Shown here: piece by piece, positions 24,040-31,868 of the stretch
How the letters are laid out: the number at the start of each line of letters is the position of its first letter
Position numbering within the stretch: the first letter of the stretch is position 1
Assembly: GCA_015232395.1 (NCBI GenBank)
Contig: JADFZT010000056.1
Coordinates: forward strand, 1 to 33,409
Reading direction: 5' to 3'
DNA: 33,409 bases
From: Magnetococcales bacterium
GTDB lineage: Bacteria > Pseudomonadota > Magnetococcia > Magnetococcales > JADFZT01
The notes under the pieces: generated by a model
The model's database searches: none
What the model was told of the DNA's origin: nothing
What the model saw: the letters and a program-made list of their open reading frames with translations, nothing else
Program-made: the position numbers and the translations under genes

Positions 24040-26439
24040 ATGAATTTTTCAAATATGCTAAAACGCGGCTTGAAACACCACCAAGCAGGCCAACTGCAGC
24101 AGGCTGAAGCCATTTATCGGCAAATGTTGAGCGTTAATCCGGATCATGCAGATGCCAATCATTTTTTGGGGGTTTTGGCGAGTCAGGTGGGGCGTCATGA
24201 ATTGGCAGTTCCTTTGATTCGGAAAGCGCTTCAGTTTAGACCTGCCTTTCCCCAAGCTCATTTCAATCTAGGCCAAGCCTTGAAGGAGAGCGGTAAACTG
24301 GCTGAAGCTATTGGCAGCTATGAAAAAGCCTTGAGCCTCCAGCCAAATTTCCCTGAGGCTTTCAGCAATTTGGGCTGTGTACATGAGAAAATTGGCAACT
24401 TGGATGAAGCTATTCTCTGTCATCAGAAAGCCTTGCAGCTCAGGCCAGATTATGTTGAAGGACATTGCAATCTTGGGAATACCCTGAAGGCCCAGGGGAA
24501 ATTGAAAGAAGCCGTTGTCAGCTATCGGACGGCCCTGGGTTTGAAACCTGCTTTTTTCATGGCTCATAACAACCTGGGCCAGATTTTGATGGCGTTGGGG
24601 GCGCTGGAAGAGGCCGTTGGCCATTTCAAACAAGCTCTGGCGCTCAATCCCGATCTTCCGGAATCACTTGGAAATCTGGGAAACGTTCTTCAAAAACAGG
24701 GAAAATATGATGAGGCTGTAGCCCATTACCATCAAGCCATTGCCATCAGAGCTGATATTCCAGAAATATTTAACAATCTTGGCAATGCACTGTGTGAACA
24801 GGGAATGCAGGCGGCAGCTATTTCAAATTATCAAAAAGCGCTAAAACTCAAACCAAATTATCCCGAAGCATATAATAATCTGGGCAGTGCATTGCAAGCT
24901 GTAGATAAACTGGATGAGGCCATTGCCAATTATCAAAAAGCCTTGGCACTCAAACCTGACTTTTCTGACGCATTGGGTAACTTGGGGGTGGCTTTGCATC
25001 AGCAGGGGAGTTGGAAGGAGGCCTTTGACTGTTACAGGCAGGCCTATACCTTGAATCCTACACCAGGGCTTGAGGTCAGCTTGGCAACCCTGCTGCCTCC
25101 TATCCCGGCCTCTTCAGAGGAGATCACCAAGGCGCGGGATCGGTTGATTCGGAAAGTCCATGACCTTCAGGGGAAAGAGATTTCCATAAGTGATCCATAC
25201 AAAGAGGTGAGGCTGCCCAATTTTTATCTCGCCTATCATGGTCTGAATGATCGGGAGATTCAAAAAGAGCTGGCAAAATTTTACCTGAAGGCCTGCCCAT
25301 CACTGGCTTGGACCAGCCCCCATGTATCCAAGTGGCGGCCTCCTTTGAAAAAGATCCGGATCGGATTTGTCTCCAACCATCTCCACGGCCACACCATTGG
25401 AAAATTAAATGAGGGGGTGATCGGCCTGCTAAACAGGGATCGTTTCGAGATATGTGTTTTTCGACTACCTAGGCAGCAGGATGACATCTCCCAGCGAATC
25501 GACCAATCTGCCGACCATGTGATTTTTATTCCAAAACATTTGGAAATGGCACGCGAAATCATAGCAGAAGCCAAACCTGATATTCTTTTTTATCCGGATA
25601 TCGGCATGGAGCTGTTCACCTATTTTTTGGCCTTTGCGCGTCTTGCCCCGATTCAGTGCACGACATGGGGTCATCCGGTGACGACAGGTATTCCCAATAT
25701 GGATTATTTTATTTCATCCCGGGATTTGGAACCTGATCAAGCCAACGCACATTACACGGAACAGTTGGTCTTGATGAAATATCTTTCCAACTATTATCTG
25801 AGGCCGGAAATTCCCCATCATCAAGCCACCAGGAGTGACTTTGGGCTGCCAAAAGAGGGGGCGCTTTATGTTTGCCCCCAAAGCTTGTTCAAATTTCATC
25901 CAGATTATGACTTTCTTTTTGCAGAGTTGCTTCGAAAGGATTCCAATGGCTGGTTGGTTTTGATAGAGGGCAGTGTCGCTCACTGGACCCAGCTATTGAA
26001 ACAGCGTTTGGTCAAAGCTATGCCTGATGTGGCGGATCGCATCCTTTTCCTGCCCAGATTGTCCTTTGAACGTTATATCCAATTGATACGCTTGGCGGAC
26101 GTGATGCTGGATTTGACCAATTTTGGTGGTGGGAATACCTCTTATGAAGCTTTTGCGGTGAATACACCCATCGTGACGTGGCCTGGAGATTATCTGCGTG
26201 GCAGGATCACCCTGGCTTGTTATCGACGTATGGGTATTCTGGATCTGGTTGCCCAAGATGGACAGACCTATGTGGAGTTGGCGGTTCGCCTGACTCGGGA
26301 TTCAGCCTGGCGGGAAAAGATCGTTTCCAGGATTCGCAAAAATTCTCCATTGCTTTTCAATAACATAGAAGCGGTCCGGGAGTTGGGAGTTTTTTTTGTT
26401 TCCGCAGTGGAAAATATTGGCGATACAAACGATATCTGA
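24040..26439 (+). CDS. TPR protein with O-GlcNAc-transferase-like (GT41, SPINDLY-type) catalytic domain
   Basis: The 799-aa protein has about ten tetratricopeptide repeats in residues 1-340 (the recurring pattern NLG..L...G..dEA...Y.KAL.L.P). A short linker leads to a GT41-like GT-B domain at about 435-760, with IRIGFVSNHLHGHTIGKL, PDILFYPDIGME, APIQCTTWGHPVTTGIPNMDYFIS and FGGGNTSYEAFAVNTPIVTWPG. These are the hallmark segments of bacterial OGT/SPY-like transferases, which add a sugar to Ser/Thr of proteins. The gene is AT-richer and its codon use looser than its neighbours, which suggests horizontal transfer. The open frame extends upstream to 23890; I chose the ATG at 24040, where the first TPR begins. 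No clear Shine-Dalgarno site is present. Confidence 0.9.
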   Translation: MNFSNMLKRGLKHHQAGQLQQAEAIYRQMLSVNPDHADANHFLGVLASQVGRHELAVPLIRKALQFRPAFPQAHFNLGQALKESGKLAEAIGSYEKALSLQPNFPEAFSNLGCVHEKIGNLDEAILCHQKALQLRPDYVEGHCNLGNTLKAQGKLKEAVVSYRTALGLKPAFFMAHNNLGQILMALGALEEAVGHFKQALALNPDLPESLGNLGNVLQKQGKYDEAVAHYHQAIAIRADIPEIFNNLGNALCEQGMQAAAISNYQKALKLKPNYPEAYNNLGSALQAVDKLDEAIANYQKALALKPDFSDALGNLGVALHQQGSWKEAFDCYRQAYTLNPTPGLEVSLATLLPPIPASSEEITKARDRLIRKVHDLQGKEISISDPYKEVRLPNFYLAYHGLNDREIQKELAKFYLKACPSLAWTSPHVSKWRPPLKKIRIGFVSNHLHGHTIGKLNEGVIGLLNRDRFEICVFRLPRQQDDISQRIDQSADHVIFIPKHLEMAREIIAEAKPDILFYPDIGMELFTYFLAFARLAPIQCTTWGHPVTTGIPNMDYFISSRDLEPDQANAHYTEQLVLMKYLSNYYLRPEIPHHQATRSDFGLPKEGALYVCPQSLFKFHPDYDFLFAELLRKDSNGWLVLIEGSVAHWTQLLKQRLVKAMPDVADRILFLPRLSFERYIQLIRLADVMLDLTNFGGGNTSYEAFAVNTPIVTWPGDYLRGRITLACYRRMGILDLVAQDGQTYVELAVRLTRDSAWREKIVSRIRKNSPLLFNNIEAVRELGVFFVSAVENIGDTNDI

Positions 26440-26545
26440 TGTCGGTGGGTGATCCGTTGATTAACATGTCGCGGCCATTCATGGCAGCTGCTCCTCATCT
26501 GTCATATCCATTTATAATCTGATGATCTGCTTGATGTATCTTCTC

Positions 26546-26588
26546 AAAAAAAAGGCCCCCCTGGATGAGACGTTATTCCAAGAGGGCC
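26546..26588 (-). terminator. Intrinsic terminator of the cytochrome operon
   Basis: On the minus strand, arms 26588-26577 and 26565-26554 (GGCCCTCTTGGA with TCCAGGGGGGCC) pair over most of 12 positions, and the stem runs straight into T8 (A8 at 26546-26553 on the plus strand). It lies 48 bp after the stop of the octaheme gene and closes the four-gene operon. Confidence 0.8.
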
Positions 26589-26636
26589 AAAGGAGGTTGG
26601 GTTGCGGGATGACTCCCGGTTAATCAAGGTGAATCA

Positions 26637-28799
26637 TTACTTGACATCTCCACCCAGCTCTCTGAGGTTTTGCAGATCCTGGATCCGCTCTTCGGGATAG
26701 CCCAGGGCCTCAAAGTCGAGGATACCATCGGCAGAGTGGCACTCTTCACACTGCCTGCCATCCTTTTCAATGCCGTGGTTGATCATCAGGGTACCCATCT
26801 GTCGCATCCAGTGGGTCTCGATGTTTTGCAGAGTACCGTCCTCTTTGATGGGATATTCGTTGGACCACTCATCCACGCCAAAGTAGTTCATGAATTCATC
26901 CATCATGTAGGCCTTGAAGGGGGCCTCGTACATCCGCTTGACGATGGGGTTCTGGATCGCCTCTTTCATCGATGCCTTGGGGTCTCCCGTCTCATAGTAG
27001 GTGGGATAGTCGAAGGGCAGAATCATCGCTCCGAAGGCCCCCTGGTTGGACATATCCTCAAACATGATGGCGTTGAAGATCTTGAAGGGATAGATCCTGG
27101 ACTTGCCCTGATCCATCAAGGGGCGAATGTTGTCCTGGATCATCTGTTTGCGTTTGGCCAACATTTCCGGCGTGAGGGCCGACAGCGGATCGGTGGCCTC
27201 TTTGACATATTGATCCACATCCAGCTCCGGATAGTGCTCTTTGAGCTTCACCGCCGCCGCGCGGATTTCAGCCAAGGCTTCGGGATCGTCGATCTTCACC
27301 ATCTGGTTCATCAGCGGGTCGTATCTGTCACCACCCAGGGGATTGTTGCCCAGGGCGTTGGCCAGGAAGGTGCCGTTGCCGTTGAACCAGAGAAACTTGA
27401 ATCCCTTGTTCACCTCACCCGATTGGTAGACATCGACAAAGGTATAAGCCCCTTCCTCTTCGTTCCACACCGGGTGGACCCAATCCCTCAGCACCACGTT
27501 ATCATCCCGCAGATGGGTGATGTGGCAGGTTTCGCACGCCAGGCGGTCGATATGGCCGTTCAGAATCGCCCGGTTTTCAGCCTTCACATGGGGGGCTGCA
27601 GTGTGGCAATTTTCGCACGCCACCTCTTGCCCGGGAATGTCGTTGGCCACCAGGTCCACTCCTTTGGTCCCCCGGGGAATCTTATGTCCGGTGGGGATGT
27701 GACAATCGGTGCAGGTGAGGCCAGCAGCTGCGTGGACATCGTTGTCGGCGGTGATGGAGTTACCCCGCTTGGAGCCCGGGTGCAGCAGACGCGGATGTTT
27801 GTAGCCCAAATTGTCCGGTGCTGAGCCTTCCGGCAGATCCTTTTCCAGATCCCCGCCCATGTTATGCTGATGGCAGCTCAAACAGGTTCGATTGTTGGGC
27901 TGACCCACGGTGAGGGCGGTTTTCAGGGTCCGATCCTGATTCCAGCGCATGCCCCCTTCATCCTCGATGACGTAGCGATAGTTCATGTCATAGTCCGGTG
28001 CATGGCAGATGAGGCAATCGACGCCATTTTTGACCTCTTTCGGGACATCTCCCATCGGCATCATTTTTTCAGTCGCCGGGTGGTAGCCGCCGCCGATGTG
28101 GCACTGACCACACCCTTCGCTGCGCAGTTCAATCTCTTCACCCCCCAGATGGTGGGGCTTGGTTTTGACCAGATCCGCCCAGCCGGTCCAGGAGAAGGAG
28201 CCGGGAACACCACAGGCGCGGTCGATCTTGCCCACCGGAATGGGGCGGGTGCCGGGAGCATTTACCTCGCGGCCATCATAGCCGTAGGTGGAAAAGCCGG
28301 AGGCGGTTTGTTGAAACTTGAAGTGAACGCTTTCGATGATATCGTCCAGGGTATTGACTGTTTTGACCTTGCCATCCGGACCGGCCACTTCCATGGTTTC
28401 ATGGCATTGCAGACAGGTTTCCGGCCCCTTGTATTGACGGATTCCAGCTTTGCGGAAATAGTCAATGTGGGGATAGGGGGAGGCTGATATGAACGAACGG
28501 GTCTTCATCAGCATCTCCACCTTCACCCGCCGGGCAAAGGGGTCGGTCTCGCTATCGGTAATCTTGAGTGCCTGCTCCCGGCGATGTTGATGGGTCAGGG
28601 ATTCGGCCAGGGCCTCGAACTCAGCTTCAGAAAGAACCTCACTGGAGTCATAGGTAAGGGGACGATTGACCACGCCGGTATAGCTTTCGAAGAAGAGAGG
28701 GTAACCCCAGTAGGCGAATATCACTCCCAAAAACGTGACCGTTGAGGCGGCGATAACCGTTTTCCCCCATTTGGTACGGCTGAAATTGGGCCTGTTCAT
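26637..28799 (-). CDS. Membrane-anchored octaheme c-type cytochrome
   Basis: The 720-aa protein has an N-terminal TM anchor (about 10-37) and eight CXXCH heme sites, at Cys129, 230, 262, 306, 363, 395, 422 and 684. Seven sites sit in the first 430 residues; then come about 257 heme-free residues before the last one. The general plan recalls the octaheme OTR/HAO/nitrite-reductase group, but all eight sites are CXXCH, with no CXXCK catalytic heme, and the protein is longer than OTR as I remember it. The late segments GKSRIYPFKIF and MILPFDYP recall conserved parts of OTR-like proteins. It probably acts in the periplasm as an oxidoreductase or electron-transfer protein; the substrate is unknown. 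AGGAG lies about 7 nt before the ATG at 28799, and the gap to the cytochrome b stop is one base. Confidence 0.85.
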   Translation of the reverse strand: MNRPNFSRTKWGKTVIAASTVTFLGVIFAYWGYPLFFESYTGVVNRPLTYDSSEVLSEAEFEALAESLTHQHRREQALKITDSETDPFARRVKVEMLMKTRSFISASPYPHIDYFRKAGIRQYKGPETCLQCHETMEVAGPDGKVKTVNTLDDIIESVHFKFQQTASGFSTYGYDGREVNAPGTRPIPVGKIDRACGVPGSFSWTGWADLVKTKPHHLGGEEIELRSEGCGQCHIGGGYHPATEKMMPMGDVPKEVKNGVDCLICHAPDYDMNYRYVIEDEGGMRWNQDRTLKTALTVGQPNNRTCLSCHQHNMGGDLEKDLPEGSAPDNLGYKHPRLLHPGSKRGNSITADNDVHAAAGLTCTDCHIPTGHKIPRGTKGVDLVANDIPGQEVACENCHTAAPHVKAENRAILNGHIDRLACETCHITHLRDDNVVLRDWVHPVWNEEEGAYTFVDVYQSGEVNKGFKFLWFNGNGTFLANALGNNPLGGDRYDPLMNQMVKIDDPEALAEIRAAAVKLKEHYPELDVDQYVKEATDPLSALTPEMLAKRKQMIQDNIRPLMDQGKSRIYPFKIFNAIMFEDMSNQGAFGAMILPFDYPTYYETGDPKASMKEAIQNPIVKRMYEAPFKAYMMDEFMNYFGVDEWSNEYPIKEDGTLQNIETHWMRQMGTLMINHGIEKDGRQCEECHSADGILDFEALGYPEERIQDLQNLRELGGDVK

Positions 28800-28800
28800 C

Positions 28801-29430
28801 CTACTTCTCCTCGGGTTGAATGGTGGAACCAAACACCATTTTTTTAAACTCGCCGATGACCGTTTCACCGGCAGTAGCCAGATAGATGTGACCGATCAGA
28901 AAAATCATGAGAAAAAGACCGGTGATGTAGTGCAGAATCGCCAGGGGCCAAAGCCCGTCGAATCCAAGAAAGCTCTCCGGGGCATATTCCGGGAAGAAGA
29001 ACAAAATACCCGTCACGATCAAGACCGGCATCGCCACGAACATCACCCCCAGATAGGTCAGCTGCTGCAAGGGGTTGAACTTGGAGCGGGCGGTTGCCGG
29101 AAACGGATGGTGGGCGTCCTGAAAGATGCCGACAGCATAAAAACGGGTCTGTTCGATCAGGCGTCCTATGAGCCCCTTCAACTCCGGAACATAATGCCGC
29201 CAGTTGCCGGAAAGAATGTTGCCCACAAACCAAGCCACATAACCCACAGCGAGCAGTATGCCGCAGCTGTTGTGGAGCAGCCGGGCGGTGTTGAAGGGAA
29301 TCCAGGGAATGGCGCCGCTACCGGCAAACCGCATGGACATCCCTGAAAAGGTGAGGGCCAGGAAAAGCAGCGCATTGGTCCAGTGCCAGATGCGGATCCA
29401 AACCGGATAGAGTTGAATGTGTGTGTTCAT
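28801..29430 (-). CDS. Cytochrome b561-type / hydrogenase-FDH-PhsC-like di-heme membrane subunit
   Basis: The 209-aa protein has four TM helices with histidines placed as in the cytochrome b subunits of formate dehydrogenase, NiFe hydrogenase and thiosulfate reductase: RIWHWTNALLF (helix 1), RLLHNSCGILL (helix 2) and LHYITGLFLMIFLIGHIYLA (helix 4). It probably binds two b hemes and passes electrons between the quinone pool and the periplasmic multiheme cytochromes encoded on either side of it. AGGAGG stands about 9 nt before the ATG. The start overlaps the stop of the heptaheme gene (ATGA), so production of the two is coupled. The frame is open upstream to 29670 in another gene, and I reject that longer start. 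Confidence 0.88.
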   Translation of the reverse strand: MNTHIQLYPVWIRIWHWTNALLFLALTFSGMSMRFAGSGAIPWIPFNTARLLHNSCGILLAVGYVAWFVGNILSGNWRHYVPELKGLIGRLIEQTRFYAVGIFQDAHHPFPATARSKFNPLQQLTYLGVMFVAMPVLIVTGILFFFPEYAPESFLGFDGLWPLAILHYITGLFLMIFLIGHIYLATAGETVIGEFKKMVFGSTIQPEEK

Positions 29431-30356
29431 TGTTTCCGCCTCCTGGCAGCAAGCCAGCGTCCGATACCGTGACCCATCACTCCCAGCAGGGTGAGCGCCA
29501 AGGCCGCAATTCCCGCCCCATCCAAAAAGCGGTGGCGGGTCATGCCGATGATGTAGGATTCGTTCATCACGATGCTGTTGATGAACCCCGCCTTTTGCCG
29601 TTCCTGGCTGACCCGATGCTGGTAGAGCTTGGTCAGGAGGAGGGAATCCTTGGTGTGGCAGGCGACACAATTTTTTTCCGCCCGGTCTGCCGTGAGGATC
29701 ATATGGGAAGCGTCACTGCGATGGGTGGTATGGCACTCCACGCAACGGACTGATCGCCAGTGATGTTCTCTATTGGGCAGCCAGCTGTGGGCGACATCCA
29801 GATCGGCCAGGTCGGTAAAGTTGACCTGGGCTACGTGGGGTTTGTCGATCGTACCTGCACCGTGACAGGAGAGGCAGACCCTGTTGTGGTCGGCGACGAT
29901 GTTGGATATCTTTTCGATCCGTTCCGCCCGTTGAAAGGCGTGGGGATCGTGACAGGAAAAGCAGTCGAAATTTTCCGGTTGGCGTTGGGCGTGCACGCTG
30001 CGATTGAACGACCGCTCGATCGCTTCGAACTGCTGGCGATCAAAGTTTTGGTTGGCGTCGTGGCACTCCAGACAGTGGAGAGATTCGAGCTTTGCTTGAG
30101 AGCCGTGGGGAATCTGCTTGAAACCGCTGCCGTGGCAGTCAAGGCACTCAAGTTGGCCGTGGTTGGAGGCAGCCATTTTTTTGGGGTCCACGGAGAGGTC
30201 CACCAGGCGACCGGTTTCCCGGTCCCGGTGGGCCAGGGTCTCCATGGCGTGACAGCGTAAACATTGATCGGATGGGTGAGGGGACTCATTGGCCCATGAA
30301 GGGCCTCCCCAGAAGAGGAGGCCCAGGACCAGAGCTGCTGTAAGCCTGGCGTTCAT
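29427..30356 (-). CDS. Heptaheme periplasmic c-type cytochrome with C-terminal anchor
   Basis: The 309-aa protein has a Sec signal (1-22, cleavage after SWA), then seven CXXCH motifs at Cys32, 71, 95, 132, 161, 205 and 230. One TM helix lies near the C-terminus (about 280-297), followed by a basic tail, so it should be held at the outer face of the inner membrane. Spacing and extra histidines (for example HGS, DPHAF, THRSDASH) fit a cytochrome c3/NrfB/DmsE-like electron carrier. It is the likely redox link between the cytochrome b and the octaheme protein. The start at 30356 has AAAGG about 11 nt upstream. Confidence 0.88.
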   Translation of the reverse strand: MNARLTAALVLGLLFWGGPSWANESPHPSDQCLRCHAMETLAHRDRETGRLVDLSVDPKKMAASNHGQLECLDCHGSGFKQIPHGSQAKLESLHCLECHDANQNFDRQQFEAIERSFNRSVHAQRQPENFDCFSCHDPHAFQRAERIEKISNIVADHNRVCLSCHGAGTIDKPHVAQVNFTDLADLDVAHSWLPNREHHWRSVRCVECHTTHRSDASHMILTADRAEKNCVACHTKDSLLLTKLYQHRVSQERQKAGFINSIVMNESYIIGMTRHRFLDGAGIAALALTLLGVMGHGIGRWLAARRRKQ

Positions 30357-30451
30357 TGTGGATGGCGCCTTTCATCGCGCTTCTTGTATCCAGTGTCAGT
30401 CGTTTAGCCACGGTTCCACTCGCTTTGCGGGTTCATGGAGTCGTGCTCAGA

Positions 30452-31390
30452 TCAGATGTCATGGCCCACCCGGCTGGGATCAACATAATCCCGGGCGGTC
30501 TTGCCCTCTTGATCTTGACGATCCAGGTCCGCTCCCCGGCTTACCAGCATTTTGAAGATCTCATGATGGTCGTTGCGGGCGGCAAACATCAGGGCGGTAG
30601 TGCCGTCTTCGTTGGTCTCGTTGGGATCGGCCCCGTGGTTCAGGATGGACTGTACCACATTGGTGTAGCCATTCTCAGCGGCCAGCAGGAGTGCTGTGCA
30701 GCCGCAGACGTGGCGGTAGTCCACCTTGGCACCGCTGTCGAGCAGGTTGGCGACGATATCCAGATGGCCACCTTGGGCTGCCCGCATGAGGGGGGTGTAG
30801 CCTTCGCGGTTTTGATGGTTGGGATCAGCCCCTTGCTCGAGGAGGACCGCGACCACTTCACCGAAGCCACGCTTGGCGGCATGAATCAGTGCGGTTTCGC
30901 CCTTCTTATCCATCAGGTCGGTGGCGGCACCGTTATCGATCAGTTTTTTGACCACCTCGGGATAGTTGTAGCGGGCGGCCAGCATCACCGCATCCTGGCC
31001 ACTTTGGGTGGTGGCGCGGACGTTGGCGCCATTTTCGATCAGGGTGGTCACCTGATCACTCCGGCCCCACTGGGCGGCCAGCATCAGGGGGGTGAAGCCG
31101 TAGGGATCCTGGGCGTTGATATCGGCACCCGCTGCGATCAATCGATCCATCACCGCAGCTTGTCCCTCTTCTGCGGCCCACAGCAACGGTGTCCAGCCCA
31201 CCCGACCCCGGGCATTGACTTGAGCGCCGGATTCCAGGAGGGCATCAACTTGTTTGATGTCGCCATTCATAGCCGCAACGGTGAGTTTTTCCCCAGTGGC
31301 TTCGGCAACGGTTTGGCTGGGGGTCATGTAAATCGCAACACCTGCGATGGTGAGCATGGTGGCGAGCACTTTGAGATGGGTGGCTTTCAT
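30452..31390 (-). CDS. Periplasmic ankyrin-repeat protein, first gene of the cytochrome operon
   Basis: The 312-aa protein has a signal sequence (about 1-30, LKVLATMLTIAGVAIYMT with a VAEA cleavage-type end) and then about eight ankyrin repeats with the usual G.TPL..AA..G...V..LL..GAD..... pattern. One repeat carries a CGC pair (HVCGCTALLLAAENG), unusual in an ankyrin repeat and possibly redox- or metal-related. Ankyrin proteins act through protein binding, so it may scaffold or chaperone the cytochromes. AAGGAGG lies about 7 nt before the ATG. It lies directly behind the sigma-54 promoter and 95 bp before the heptaheme gene. Confidence 0.88.
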   Translation of the reverse strand: MKATHLKVLATMLTIAGVAIYMTPSQTVAEATGEKLTVAAMNGDIKQVDALLESGAQVNARGRVGWTPLLWAAEEGQAAVMDRLIAAGADINAQDPYGFTPLMLAAQWGRSDQVTTLIENGANVRATTQSGQDAVMLAARYNYPEVVKKLIDNGAATDLMDKKGETALIHAAKRGFGEVVAVLLEQGADPNHQNREGYTPLMRAAQGGHLDIVANLLDSGAKVDYRHVCGCTALLLAAENGYTNVVQSILNHGADPNETNEDGTTALMFAARNDHHEIFKMLVSRGADLDRQDQEGKTARDYVDPSRVGHDI

Positions 31391-31475
31391 GGCGTGTCCT
31401 CCTTGGTGTTGATTCCGGGGCTTGAATCTGGACCTCCCCGTTATCAGCTGTTTATAATATTCTTACCTTCTAAAT

Positions 31476-31493
31476 AAGCATCTTCCGTGCCTA
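31476..31493 (-). promoter_or_regulatory. Sigma-54 (RpoN) promoter of the ankyrin-cytochrome operon
   Basis: Read on the minus strand the sequence is AGGCACGGAAGATGCTTA. GG (31491-31490) and GC (31479-31478) are exactly 10 bp apart, and GGCACG at -24 and TGCT at -12 match the RpoN consensus (TGGCACG-N4-TTGCW) at nearly all positions. The predicted start of transcription is near 31466, about 75 nt before the ankyrin start codon. The divergent neighbour encodes a sigma-54 activator, which makes the call stronger. Confidence 0.8.
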
Positions 31494-31600
31494 TTCAACT
31501 CTTTCCCTGAATTTTTTTGAAATGCCCATTAAGCCTGGGTTGAGGAGGGCTGGAGGGGAACAAACCGGATCGGCTCTCTTGGTTTGTTTTAGCGGATGAA

Positions 31601-31639
31601 ACAGTTTGTCCGGACAGTTTGTTTCATGGAACAATCTGT
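31601..31639. promoter_or_regulatory. Cluster of three ACA-N3-TGT sites; putative activator binding region
   Basis: ACAGTTTGT occurs at 31601-31609 and 31614-31622, and ACAATCTGT at 31631-31639. Each is a dyad of the form ACA-N3-TGT. They overlap a larger palindrome (TGAAAC at 31597 with GTTTCA at 31621) and another (31619-31634). They lie 110-150 bp upstream of the sigma-54 promoter, the usual distance for enhancer-type sites of RpoN activators, and between that promoter and the activator gene. Confidence 0.55.
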
Positions 31640-31755
31640 CTCACAAAAAGGTCTCTGTCAGGAGGGGGAAGGGTTTGCTCCGGGAAAGTCAGGTTGGGAG
31701 AGCCATCCAATACTGGCAGATGTTGTCTGGCGGATCACAGTACTTGATAGGATTA

Positions 31756-31804
31756 TTGTGACATTTCAATCTGTTATCTTATAAACGAACGCCCAATCAT
31801 TGGG
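31756..31804 (+). promoter_or_regulatory. Promoter and possible operator of the sigma-54 activator gene
   Basis: TTGTGA (31756-31761) and TATAAA (31780-31785) are 18 bp apart, a good sigma-70-type pair. Just after the -10 lies the perfect palindrome CCCAAT-C-ATTGGG (31792-31804), about where transcription would begin. This position suits a repressor or autoregulation site. The coding start is 65 bp downstream. Confidence 0.5.
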
Positions 31805-31868
31805 TTTGGAATGATCTGGACCGCCCTCACAGGCGCTCTGAGGGTCTGTTCATTTTGGAGAATAACCG

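Noticed and set aside
26670-27824. Plus-strand open frame of 384 codons opposite the octaheme gene
   Set aside because: It lies entirely inside a gene with eight heme motifs on the other strand and shows no domain or ribosome site.
28801-29670. Longer version of the cytochrome b gene starting at 29670
   Set aside because: The extra 80 residues overlap the heptaheme gene, read as non-coding, and lie upstream of an ATG with an AGGAGG site at the correct distance.
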